Shown in pieces: positions 45,558 to 56,403 of a stretch of DNA of 64,000 nucleotides. The DNA is from Podarcis raffonei. Lineage: Eukaryota > Chordata > Lepidosauria > Squamata > Lacertidae. The stretch lies in assembly GCF_027172205.1 (NCBI RefSeq), contig NC_070614.1, forward strand, positions 31,310,501 to 31,374,500, read 5' to 3'. Numbering within the stretch: position 1 is the first letter of the stretch; each line of letters opens with the position of its first letter. The notes beneath the pieces are model-generated. The model ran no database searches and had not been told where the DNA came from. It worked only from the letters and a program-made list of their open reading frames with translations. A program made the translations under genes and the position numbers.

Positions 45558-46785
45558 GTGAGATGTTTCTATTTTTATAACTTTAGTGATACCTGTGTAG
45601 TTTTTGTGTAGTTTTTGGAGGGTTAAATCAACTATTGTGTATTATGTAGAATGTGAAATCCTGCTTGTTATGTGTTCTCTCCTCAAACCTATATAGACTG
45701 CACATAGAAAACCCAGTGACCTGGTTTCCATGACAACCTAAACCAAATCTTAACTTAGTGAGACTTCACAAGTGTGCAATGCCCTGGAAAGAAGATTACA
45801 GGAGCTTTGCTCCTCTGTGCTCCTTTTTACTGTCATCTTAAGCTACTCCAGGTTTTGACTTGCACACCATCCAAACCAGGACTAGTGGTTAGCCTATCTC
45901 CTCACCAACCATGAGCTGCAACCAAGAACAAACCTTCACTGCAGCTCCTAGTGAGTTAGGAGAGAGTTTTAGCACTTTGCTTGTCTTGTCTTGTCATAGT
46001 GTGGCAGCAAAAAGATCTGGGGAGCAGCAAAGCAGCTGTAAGCTTCTCTCCAAGAGTCTATATATTTGTACATTTATAAGACTGTGGTCTGTCCACAGTG
46101 CACATTAAAGTTAAAAACATAAAACAAAGATTAAAACACTTGAAACCTCTGTGATCTCAACTAGGAAGGAGTTCCAAAGCATTGAGCCCAGAATACTGAA
46201 TACATGCCTCCTGGGGAGTATGTGCTTTGTGTCTGAGCCATGTGGAACCACTACCAGTGATTCAGTCAAAGACCTCACTGATCAAAGAGGGGTGTTAGGA
46301 AACAAGCTGTTAAGGTATTGTAGACTCAAGTTGTGATGGGCATTGCACTGGAAATTAACACAAACCCCACAAATTTTAGTCTCGATTATATGGGCACCTA
46401 ATCATCCTCCTATATATAAGTATTACTGAAATTCAGCATCAAAATCTAAGTAATTATCAAAATATGTGTTGTAAATATGGAGATGACAGCAAGAGGCATC
46501 TGCCCTCTCTACATTGTTTCTGCAGACTTCCACATAGACAGAAAATATGCCAAAGATGGACATAGACCTACAGAAGTGGCAGCATCCACCCCACTCAATC
46601 GCAATTGGCCAAAAGAGGCCTGGGGTGATCATGATGCCACTCTGGCATAAAGGGCATCATTCCCCCATACCAGGGGTGAGGGAACTGTATTGTGGGCCTG
46701 CCTGCAACCAGGACCATCCTTTAAGATGATCCAGTTTGTGAGCAGCACCATCTACTAGTTTTGAAACATCAGTAGTTTGTTTTTT

Positions 46786-47374
46786 ATATATATATGGTTG
46801 TCAGGTATATACATTTCAATAGTTTTACAATTATTTTATCATTTCAAAACTCGACACATTCCGTGGTTCCTTAATTTTTATTTTTATTTTCATTTCCAGC
46901 ATATTCTAAATTATCTTAACAGATTCTTTCATTCATCTACTTTAATTATATACTCTTATGAAACTGCAGCTTAGTGCAACAATTTGTTCATAAATATTCA
47001 ATAATGATCACTCCCCACATTAAATGGGGGCGCCCTTTGCGTGGTCATGTGCAGCCCCCTGGACCCGATGTGGCACCATTACCACAGGCTTGGCTTCGCC
47101 TCCCCCCAGGTGGGATACCTGGAGGTCTCCGCCTACCTCAGTCCATTCTTTAATAAAATGTTTGTTAGCTTGATTTCTTATTTTTCCAGTACATTTTGCC
47201 ACTTCTGCATAGTCCATAAGTTTTTGTATCCATTCTTCTTTTGTTGATTCTTCTTTTTCTTTCAACTTTTGGGCAAATAACTTTCTTGCCGTCGTAGTAG
47301 CATACATGAATAAATTTCAATGCTCTTTGGGTAGCTCTACCCCTATAATTCCCAGAAGAAAAAAGACTACTTAG
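46786..47374 (-). mobile_element. L1 LINE 3' fragment in the OR-8 intron
   Basis: Minus-strand translation gives LLGI..., ATTTARKLFAQKLKEKE and STKEEWIQKLMDYAEVAKCTG followed by KIRNQ, the C-terminal signature of L1 ORF2. The 3' end lies near 46786. An imperfect 16-bp duplication flanks it (46770-46785 CAGTAGTTTG..., 47375-47390 CAGTAATTTA...). A GC-rich patch at about 47020-47135 follows the ORF end and differs sharply from the AT-rich 3' part. The insertion edge is shared with OR-7 and OR-10. Confidence 0.75.
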
Positions 47375-47591
47375 CAGTAATTTATTTTAACATATATGGA
47401 GTTGAAAGCTAATATCGCCTTTAGATAAATATTTATTATTACACTATTTTGTTCACTACATTTTAAAAAATCTATATCCCACAAAAATCATATCTGAAGC
47501 AGTATTGGATAATAAATATTGATTATTAGAAGAGGACTTAAACCTGTGCTTATCTTCCTGTTTTCTTCTAGAAGCACCAATCATTTTAGTA

Positions 47592-48578
47592 ATGAATGCA
47601 AAGATAGCCAATGAATCCTCTGTCTCTGAATTTCTACTCCTGGAGTTTTCAGCTGTACGGGAACTGCAGATTCTACACTTCTCTCTGTTCCTGGTATTGT
47701 ACATGGTAATTGTATTTGGGAATCTTCTCATCATCTCTGCCATAGCTTTTGACCACCATCTTCACACTCCCATGTACTTCTTTCTGATGAACTTGGCCAT
47801 ACAGGACCTAGGGGCTGTTTCTGTCACCATCCCTAAATCGATGGCCAATTCCCTCATGAATATCAGACACATATCTTACGCTGGATGTATTGCTCAAGTT
47901 CTTTCATTTTCCTTTTTCTCATCATCTGATGTTTCCCTTCTTACAGTCATGGCATACGATCGCTATGTTGCCATTTGCCATCCATTACAATATGAAATGG
48001 TGATGAACAGGGCAGCCTGCAAACAAATGGTTGCTGGTGTGTGGGTCTCTGGCTTTCTCAATGCAGCCATGCACACTAGTGCAACGTTTGTGACTCCTTT
48101 CTGCTCAAACATTGTCAATCAGTTCTTCTGTGAGATTCCACAGTTACTTACACTTGCCTGCTCTAACATATACCTAATGGGAATTGGAGCTATAGTAGTG
48201 AGTGTAATACTTATGTCTGGATGTTTTGTCTTCATTGTTGTCACTTATGTACACATCTTTACTGTGGTTCTGAAAGTCCCTTCTGTTGAGGGAAGGAAAA
48301 AGGCCTTCTCCACTTGCATACCTCACCTGGTTGTCTTCTCCATATTTTGTTTCACAGGATCTTTTGCTTACCTTAGGCCTCCCTCAAAAATTCCATCTAA
48401 TGGGGACTTTGCAACAACTGTGATGTATACCATTGTACCACCCATGTTCAATCCAATAATTTACAGCATGAGAAATAAGGAGATTAAAAATGCTGTATCA
48501 AAGCTCTTGGGTGTGAAGCACTCTTCTATTAATATCTTTTCCAGACTTATACTGAAACGGTTACACTTCTCTCTGTAG
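47592..48578 (+). CDS. OR-8: olfactory receptor, family 14-like
   Basis: An intact odorant receptor of 328 residues. The first half is nearly identical to OR-7 and OR-10 (LYMVIVFGNLLIISAIAFDHH, PKSMANSLMNIRHISYAGC). Loop 2 and the C-terminal half are its own (SNIYLMGIGAIVVSVILMSGC, PSVEGRKKAFSTC, SKLLGVKHSS). Standard marks are NES at residue 7, MAYDRYVAIC followed by HPL, and NPIIYSMRNKE. The start follows the acceptor TTTTCTTCTAG (AG at 47570-47571) by 20 bases. With the donor at 45558 the putative intron is 2.0 kb, enlarged by an L1 fragment. The 3' flank is closer to that of OR-5 than of OR-6. Confidence 0.96.
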   Translation: MNAKIANESSVSEFLLLEFSAVRELQILHFSLFLVLYMVIVFGNLLIISAIAFDHHLHTPMYFFLMNLAIQDLGAVSVTIPKSMANSLMNIRHISYAGCIAQVLSFSFFSSSDVSLLTVMAYDRYVAICHPLQYEMVMNRAACKQMVAGVWVSGFLNAAMHTSATFVTPFCSNIVNQFFCEIPQLLTLACSNIYLMGIGAIVVSVILMSGCFVFIVVTYVHIFTVVLKVPSVEGRKKAFSTCIPHLVVFSIFCFTGSFAYLRPPSKIPSNGDFATTVMYTIVPPMFNPIIYSMRNKEIKNAVSKLLGVKHSSINIFSRLILKRLHFSL

Positions 48579-49804
48579 ATATAAGCATTGGAATCTGTGG
48601 AGATATGACCAGTTACAGCTTCCAAAAACTTTTTGATATGCAGACTCAAAATCTGCCAGGTGTCACAAGGACATCTTGTGTTCCTCCAGCTTAGCTGTAC
48701 CATTAACAATGTTGCCTCTCTGTTCACATAGCCTGTTAATCATACATTTAGAGAGGGAATGTCTGTCATATAGTGCATGTGTACCCTTTCTGACCCAGTG
48801 CATTCTTCTGGCAATCAGCTTTTCTGTGGATTGTCATTTCTTTTTATTTAAAGCTAAAGTGGGTTTTCCTACAGAAAGGAGGGGGGGAACCCACTTGGTT
48901 TCTAGCCATGGGAAAAGGAAAAATGTGGATGAGCCCTTGTTTAGGAATTTCAGATGAGAAGGACCTGTTCTGATTGGATTTACGGATTAGCTTTAGAGGG
49001 CTACCCAATTTGCTTCCCTGAGGCTAAGGAAAAAACCCTAGAAGGGGCTGTGAGATTCTTGCTAGGCAGTGACATGAATATCCATTTTAGTTGGAAAAAG
49101 TCTATCCTGAGACTCGTTTTAAACTAGTGTTTTGACTGGGGTTTAAAAGTTCTGTGTAAATATTTTTTGCCTGAAACTATTGTGTCCCACTCAAGTAACA
49201 TTTCTAAAATGAAGTGTTGTACCTTAAGAGAGTGACTATTAAGTTGAAATCTTCAATGAATGTAAATCTATAAAATTCTATCTTTGTTCCAGAAGTGCCT
49301 CCTCATTACTTTGCACCTTTGGTGGCAGATAAGTGGACACAGGGCATCCTTCCCATAAGAAGAAGACCTGGCTGTTTTTTACCGACAAAGAGTTAAAATG
49401 TCTCCAGTGTTGTTACTAGGGAGAGTTGTATCTTTTGGAAACCCAGGAAATTGGTCATGTTTCCCACCTCCCATTTTTAGTGAGGGAATCTGACACAGTG
49501 GCCACTGACACAATTTCTCAAAATCTTAAAAAACAAAACCACATACTTTTGGAAAATGTAAGAATTGAGATCCACACAGAGAAAGTAATTCTACACAGGA
49601 AATTGGGGGTCAGCTTCCAAGAACAGATAGAGGTCATCCTATTTGTGATAGTGTATGGGAATACAGAACCATTGCTTGGAGAAAAAACTAGCCATGCTCT
49701 GGGATTCATTGAAAGATGACACACAATTTGCCAAACAAAAGACATTCACGTTGAACAGAGGTACCATTATATTTTTGGAGGAATGGGCAAAGTGAACGAT
49801 GTAT
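48579..49804 (+). other. 3' module of the OR-8 unit
   Basis: Collinear with the 3' modules of OR-5 and OR-6 but more diverged. It shows the pre-insertion site of the solo LTR found at 39330 (uninterrupted near 49600). No gene is seen. Confidence 0.45.
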
Positions 49805-49945
49805 TGTTGTTGTTGTTTAGTCGTTTAGTCGTGTCCGACTCTTCGTGACCCCATGGACCAGAGCACGCCAGGCACCTCTGTCCTCCACTACCTCCCGCAG
49901 TTTGGTCAAACTCATGCTGGTAACCTCGAAAACACTATCCAACCA
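49805..49945 (-). repeat. Bov-B (RTE) LINE 3' tail fragment
   Basis: The terminal 140 bp of Bov-B in reverse orientation (TTGTTGTTTAGTCGTTTAGT), flanked by an 11-bp duplication GAACGATGTAT (49794-49804, 49946-49956). It is highly similar to the tail of 26822-27198. Confidence 0.88.
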
Positions 49946-50790
49946 GAACGATGTATATAACATCTAAATAACATAGCCAAAAAGACTAGTGACACATGTT
50001 CCTTGCAAAGTTCCTTTGGACCTCACAAGGCTGGGAGTACTCAAATGTATGGAATCTGTATGAATAAATGAAAAGAACTTCGTGTTCTGTACACATGGCA
50101 TGCTAACATAGCTAAAGATTTGAACACAATATTCTGATTATGAATTGTCCATAGTTACCTCCAGAGTAGGCATAGGAACTGCTTTTATAATGGATTTTTT
50201 AAACAACAACATGCCCAGGGCAACCAAAGTCAACAGTGATACACATTAAATCTCACATAGATATGGAAACTCTGGAGACAAGTAGGATGTGCTGCAAGCC
50301 CTCTCACCAACCCCATAAGCAACCACACACAAATAGGATTAGAGGTGCTGGCCCTTGTATTTGAATGTAAAAAAATCCACAAATTTATATTTGGAGACCA
50401 ATATTAGCAGAAGCAGATGACAAACCCCATGTCTGCATTGCAAATGGTAGTTTCAAGGATACCCTTCCAACTATTTTTATTTCCTGGTGGAATACTATAG
50501 TATTTCCTTAGAGTTATTATTATTATTTTGCTACTTACTAGATTTAAAAACCAACCTTCATCACAAGCTCTCATGGCAGTTCACAAGATAAACACCTGGG
50601 TGAAATTTAGAGCATTGACCAAAACACAGTGGGGGGGGGGGAGAAGGAGAAGGAGCGGGAAACACTGAGCCAGTCATACGTCATACAACTCTCAGTACCA
50701 TGAAAATAAATAAAAACATTATTTAAAAAGAAAGAAAGAAATGAGTCTGAAAAAGTCCAGTTGAAACCAGAAGGTTCCAGACAGACTTCT
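49946..50790. other. Duplicated module between OR-8 and OR-9
   Basis: A diverged copy of the module seen at 30.0-31.4 kb and 40-41.9 kb, with a poly-G run near 50630. It contains the uninterrupted site corresponding to the 31.4-kb retroelement insertion. No gene is seen. Confidence 0.4.
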
Positions 50791-50981
50791 GTAGCAATCT
50801 TATTATTTTAAATATTAGAAAGTGTGCTGTTTAGAAACTGGAAGTTTTGTTTTGTTTTTTACATACATTGATTATTTGTGTTAGACTCCTGGGGCTAAGT
50901 CTTTAGAAACACTGCTTTTATTTTAGTGGAACTCCTGAGTCCAATTTTCGAGAGACACAATGGCTAATTTGTGTTGGGCTC

Positions 50982-51044
<63 letters not shown>

Positions 51045-51045
51045 T

Positions 51046-51083
<38 letters not shown>

Positions 51084-51245
51084 GTTATAATTTTCCACTC
51101 CATGTTAAAAGCTTCATTCTGCAAGAGTATACCCATATGTTGAATATTACAGAACAAAAGGATAGGGTGATTTTCTAAAATACAGATGAAAATGAAGTGA
51201 AGAAGAAATTGCATCTGGAAATCTACTTTCTATTAAGGAAAAAGA
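50791..51245 (+). promoter_or_regulatory. Conserved 5' module with putative non-coding exon end, OR-9
   Basis: Matches the OR-6 module (31760-32202), ending in AAAGA/GTAAGA (GT at 51246-51247). Inferred promoter and 5'-UTR exon. Confidence 0.45.
50986..51083. repeat. Compound (TA)n(CA)n(GA)n microsatellite
   Basis: Three adjacent dinucleotide runs: TA to about 51031, CA to 51060 and GA to 51083. It occupies the position of the (GT)n run upstream of OR-6. Confidence 0.95.
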
Positions 51246-52426
51246 GTAAGATATTTTTATAACTTTTGTGATACCTGGGTAGTTTTCAGAGGAGTAAACA
51301 CAGACAATATTTTTATAGTGTATGGTGTAGAATCAGGAAACCTGTTTGTTGTGGTCTCTCCTGGAACTTATTGAGACTCACAAGGAATACCCAGTGATCT
51401 GGCTTCCATGACATGCTAAACCAAATTTTATCTTAGGAAGACTGCACAAATGTTGAACCTCATGGAGAGCAGAGTACAGTAGCTTTGCTCCTCCATGATG
51501 CTTTTTAGGGTCAGCTCAAGCTACACCAAGTTTTGGTTTAGCCTATCATCGAAGCCAAGACTAGAGGTTTGGCTCTCTCCTCACCAGCCATGAATATTAA
51601 CCATGAAAAAAACTTCATTACCGCTCCAAGTGAGTGAGGAGGGAGCTGAAGAACCTTGTCTTTTGCTTAGCATAATGTGGCAGCCAAAATATCTGGGTAA
51701 GCGCAAAGCAGCTGTGAGCCTATACATTTTACATGCAAAACAATGTGGTTTGTGTGCAGCATGCATTAAGATTGAAAACATATAACAAAGATAAAAATAG
51801 TTGAAACCTGTGTGATCTTAACTAAGAAGGAGTACTAAACATTAGGCCTAGAATACAGAATACAGGTGAGTATGAGCCAAGTGTGTGAGTCTTGTGGAAC
51901 TATTATCCATTACTCTTGCAAAAGACTCACTGAGTGAATGGGGATATCAGGAATCAAGCATTTAACATGTCCATGACCCAAATCTTATGGACATTGGAAT
52001 TTATAGAAGAAACTTGATTTTGAATTTGCATCATATAGGCAGCAAGTTATCCCCCTATATTTAAGAGTTACTTCAGTTTTGACCATGAATTAAAATATCA
52101 AAATATGTTTTGTAAATATGGGGATTCTCTCTAGGTGCATCTGCCCTCAGCATATTTCCACATACAAAGCAAGTATGGAAATGATGGCAGTAAGACTCCT
52201 GTGTTCCCCCTCTAGCAGTGGCAGCATTCAATCAACTTCAAGAACTTGTGAACGCCACAATCTACTAGTTTTGAAACAGTAGTAGTTTTTTTAAAAAATA
52301 ATGATATCTGTATGGAATTGAAAGCTTAATTCTCATTTGAATAAAAAATAATTGTTTCTCCTTTTTTGTTCACTTCTTTCTTTTACCTTCAACATCCAAA
52401 TACCCTCCTCCAAAGTAGTAAATATT

Positions 52427-52777
52427 GCAACTCATTACCAAACTTAAAACCATGGAGAGACCTGGTCTGAACAAAGACATTGGATTCTTATCTCATTATA
52501 CATGACAAAGCCATTTTTCACCTTCTCACCCCTTGTTTTTTCCTGTAAGACCTATTGCAGTCATTAAGAGTCGTCAACAGGCTCATCACAGCTATCTGCC
52601 AATCACCCATTCCCACCACCCTTATGAGTAATACCCCTCCCACCCTTCTCACTATATAGAGGGATCTGGCAACTTCTGTTTCAAGTGTATCTGAAGAAGT
52701 GTGCATGCACACGAAAGCTCATACCAAGAACTAACTTAGTTGGTCTTTAAGGTGCTACTGGAAGGAAAAAATTTTTT
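52427..52777 (+). mobile_element. Penelope-like retroelement terminus with hammerhead-like motif (family uncertain)
   Basis: A 351-bp insertion with an 11-bp target-site duplication, TAGTAAATATT (52416-52426, 52778-52788), into sequence that is continuous upstream of OR-6. It has a TATA-like ACTATATAGAGG and then CTGAAGA (52691-52697), a 14-nt perfect palindrome GTGTGCATGCACAC (52699-52712) and GAAA (52713-52716). This is the CUGANGA-stem II-GAAA order of a hammerhead ribozyme core. It ends GGTGCTACTGG plus an A/T run. Penelope-like elements are known to carry hammerhead motifs; the family call is partly from memory. Confidence 0.55.
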
Positions 52778-52859
52778 TAGTAAATATTTGTTATCACTAG
52801 AGGACTTAAACCAATACATATCTTCCTGTTTTCTTCCAGTGACAGGAAGATTTTTATTA

Positions 52860-53837
52860 ATGAAGGAGAAAATAAGTAATGAATCCTCTGTCTCTGAATT
52901 TCTGCTTCTGGAGTTCTCAGCAATACGAGAACTGCAGATTCTACACATCTCTCTGTTCCTGGCATTGTATCTGGCAACTGTATTTGGGAATCTTCTCATC
53001 ATCTCTGCTGTAGCTTTTGACCACCACCTTCACACTCCCATGTACTTCTTTCTGATGAACTTGGCCATCCAGGACCTAGGGGCTGTTTCAGTCACCATCC
53101 CCAAATCCATCGTGAATTCTTTCATGAATACCAGACACATTTCTTACAGAGGATGTGTTGCTCAAGTTCTTTTATTTGTTTTCTTTTTTTCATCTGATTT
53201 TTCCCTTCTTACAGTCATGGCATACGATCGCTATGTTGCCATTTGCAATCCATTACAATATGAAATGTTGATGAACAGGGCAGCCTGCAAACAAATGGTT
53301 GCTGGTGTGTGGGTTGCTGGAATTCTTAATGCAGTCATGCACACGAGTGGAACTTTTGCAACCCCTTTCTGCTCCAACATTGTCAATCAGTTCTTTTGTG
53401 AGATCCCACAGTTACTTACACTTGCCTGCTCAAACTTCTACCTAATGGAAATTGGAGCTATAGTGGTGAGTATAATAGTTGTGTCTGGATGTTTTGTCTT
53501 CATTGTTGTCACTTATGTGCACATCTTTACTGTAGTTCTAAAAATCCCTTCTGTTGAGGGAAGGAAAAAGGCCTTCTCCACTTGCATACCTCACCTTGTT
53601 GTCTTCTCTGTATTTTGTTTCACTGCATGTTTTGCTTACCTTAGGCCTCCCTCTAAGACTCCATCTGATGGGGACTTTGCATTAACTGTGATGTATAGTC
53701 TTGTTCCACCCATGTTCAATCCAATAATCTACAGCATGAGGAATAAGGAGATCAAAAATGCATTATCAAAATGGTTGGGTTTGAGGAAATCTCCTCTGGA
53801 TATATTTTCCAGGCTTGTTCTGAAAAGGTGTAATTAA
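52860..53837 (+). CDS. OR-9: olfactory receptor, family 14-like
   Basis: An intact odorant receptor of 325 residues starting MKEKISNESS (52860). The open frame extends 40 codons upstream, but the acceptor TTTTCTTCCAG (AG at 52838-52839) makes the inner start right. It has NES at residue 7, FGNLLIISAVAFDHH, PMYFFLMNLAIQDLG, MAYDRYVAICNPL, KAFSTC and NPIIYSMRNKE. It is a mosaic: the N-terminal half matches OR-6 (PKSIVNS), helix 4 has ILNAVM as in OR-7/OR-10, and loop 3 has PSVEGRKKAF as in OR-8. Loop 1 carries an arginine (SYRGC) where paralogues have serine or alanine. The putative intron (51246-52839) gained the hammerhead-bearing insertion just 50 bp before the acceptor. Confidence 0.96.
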   Translation: MKEKISNESSVSEFLLLEFSAIRELQILHISLFLALYLATVFGNLLIISAVAFDHHLHTPMYFFLMNLAIQDLGAVSVTIPKSIVNSFMNTRHISYRGCVAQVLLFVFFFSSDFSLLTVMAYDRYVAICNPLQYEMLMNRAACKQMVAGVWVAGILNAVMHTSGTFATPFCSNIVNQFFCEIPQLLTLACSNFYLMEIGAIVVSIIVVSGCFVFIVVTYVHIFTVVLKIPSVEGRKKAFSTCIPHLVVFSVFCFTACFAYLRPPSKTPSDGDFALTVMYSLVPPMFNPIIYSMRNKEIKNALSKWLGLRKSPLDIFSRLVLKRCN

Positions 53838-55216
53838 AGGGAGTTCCTGGAATATAGCATCCTTTCAAGTTAAATCTTCCTGATAAATTAATATATGCAG
53901 ACACAATATCTGCCCTGTGTCACATAACATCTTGCATTCCTTAAGCTCAGCTATATCACACTTTTGTTTGTCAGCTCTCATGGCATGTTGACAATACATT
54001 TATGTATGTATTTTGAAGTTTATACCCCATTGTTCACTTGCATGATTCTTAAAGTGGCTGAACACATGTCAGCACCCCTTACACATGGACAATAACAGGT
54101 CATATTTCCTTTCGGCTCTGACACACCACAGTGATTTTAACCAAGTATTCAGGTTTTCAAAGGAGTGACTGCACCTAGATGAAATGATTTTTGGCGTTGC
54201 CTGGATTTCATAGATTTACTGGAATGTCACATACACACAAATCTGAATTAACATCTCAGCAAAATGTACATGCATCTTGGAGGCAGTCAGAAATACAAAC
54301 ACTGCCCTGTGATAGGGAAGTGTCAGAATGCATGGGAAATAATACAACCTCTTTGCAAAAATATATTGCCATCTAAAGGAAGCTCAGGAGAAAACACAAA
54401 AGAGACACACCTCCTCACCCGCCAGTGTAGATTTTTACATCACTCCTGAAACAAGAACCGAACAGGAACCAGAGGAATTCACCATTCCCTTAGAACAAAT
54501 GGAAGTGTGATGGAATAGCAGCATAGATAAATGTGATTGCAGTGGACAGATCTTGAGTCAGCAGCAGTCAGAGTTTGTTAGAACATGAACCAATCTGTTG
54601 CTGTCAAACAGATTGGGATTGTATGCCAGTTCGATAGGCACTGTTTGTCATTTAGACAGCAACCTGGAGAGAGAAGGACCTATTCTGATTGGGATTAGGA
54701 ACTACTGTAGCTAAACATGGATAACCAATTTGATTCCTTGAAGTGGAATTAAAAATCTTAGAAGGGGTTGTAAGATAGTTGCTAGGGCAGTGAAACAAAT
54801 GTCCATTGTAAGTGGAAATAGTCTACCCTGAGAAGAAATTTGAAGAAAAGTGCTGACTGGGGTTTTAAACTTCAGTGTAAAGAGTGTCTGCCTGAAACGA
54901 CATGCTGTGCCTTACATGAATACGCATGTATAAAATGAAGTGTTGTGCCTTTGAAGAGTAACCATAAAGTTGGAACCCACATGTAAGTGTAAGGAAACTG
55001 AAGTCTCCAGTGTTGTTAATAAGGAGAGCTGTATCTTTTAAACAGAAAATTGCTCATGCTATCCAGTTCCCATTTTCAGTGACAGAGTCTGACACAGTGA
55101 TCACTGACACAAAGTATCAGAATCTTAAACAACAAAACAAAACAAAAACCTAGTGCTTTTAGAAACAAAATACTAGACCGTAGTTTTACACTGGAGAAGT
55201 AATTCCACACAGAGAA

Positions 55217-55595
55217 TGTTGGCATAATTGCGTTCCACCTTAAGAACAGACGTGTGGAATTGTTGTATGTCACATGCCTGTTTACACTCCAGCACAGCTT
55301 GCTGGGAACTTTCGTTTTGTGTATAGCTATTGCTTATGCTGCTTGCTTTGGACATGAAGGGGATCAGACATGTTTTCCTTTTGTCCTGATGTATGCTGAA
55401 TAAACTGCTTGTAAATATGCTCACACAAACTTTTGTTGCGTAGCGTTATGTCTGCTGATTAGAGCATGCCCTAGCTTTTGAAGTTCAGGTCACTGATTCA
55501 TGTGGTACCAAGGACTAGAGTTTGTCTGGTACACCAGCTGGTGGGATGGAGCCAGCTGGGGGCCTGCCAATTGCTTCCTTGGTTGTATACCAACA
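55217..55595 (+). mobile_element. Solo LTR (fossil), right copy
   Basis: Counterpart of 39330-39714 with the same GAGAA duplication (55212-55216, 55596-55600). It inserted before the block duplication. Confidence 0.88.
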
Positions 55596-56389
55596 GAGAA
55601 TTGAGGGTCAGCTTCCAAGATCAGATGGAGGCCATCCCATTTACAATATTATGTGAATACGGAACTTTTGCTAGGACTAAAAACTTTTCATGCTCTGGGA
55701 CTTATTGGAAGATGGCACACAATAAGCCACACAAAAGATTTTATATTGAACAGAGGTATCCTTATTTCTTTTAAGGAATAGGCAAGGTGAACATTGTATT
55801 TAAATGGAAAATACTAATGTACATAAAGAGTTTGTGTTTATGCACATATTTCATATTAAATCTGCCTCCAAAGTGCACCACAAGACTTTTTGGTGCCTTG
55901 TGGCAATCAGTTGGTAGTTAACTACTCCTCATCTAGTGGCATGTATCAGCAGAGTCTTCACAAATTTCCTGATCCCATTAGAACAGCTTCTTCCAGAGTC
56001 CGCAGTTAATGGAAAATCTCCTTTTCCACACAGTTCAAAGTACCAAAGTGTTTATTGTCTCCAGACACAAGACACATAGACACTTCAGACACATAGTAGT
56101 GTAAACACTACTATGTGTACAGTTCTTCTGGACTTTGAAGTAAAGATATATATGTATAGAGATCTGCTAACACTATCACCATGCTAGCTAATACTGCTTT
56201 GTAAAACCTACAACCTCTTCCCCTTTCTCTCACAGATTCAGGCCCTGACACGCAAGCAGGACAGCAACAGGAAGTGCACAACAAAACCATAATGAAAGCA
56301 AAGCCCTGGAGATTATTATACCTTTGTCTATGTGTAGACATAATTCCTGAAGCAATGGCTCAGTAAGTCATATACTCAACCTCGTTGCT

Positions 56390-56403
56390 GTTGCCATGGC
56401 AAC
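56390..56403. promoter_or_regulatory. Perfect palindromic RFX X-box
   Basis: GTTGCCATGGCAAC is a perfect 14-bp inverted repeat and equals the consensus X-box bound by RFX factors, which control cilium genes. A half-site-like GTGGCAAC follows at about 56413. It lies in the 73-bp segment missing from the left block, within an LTR-like repeat. Binding and any effect on OR-10 (3.2 kb downstream) are inference. Confidence 0.45.

Noticed and set aside
50986-51083. Regular repeats suggesting an array such as CRISPR
   Set aside because: Simple dinucleotide microsatellites in a vertebrate genome; no spacer-repeat structure.
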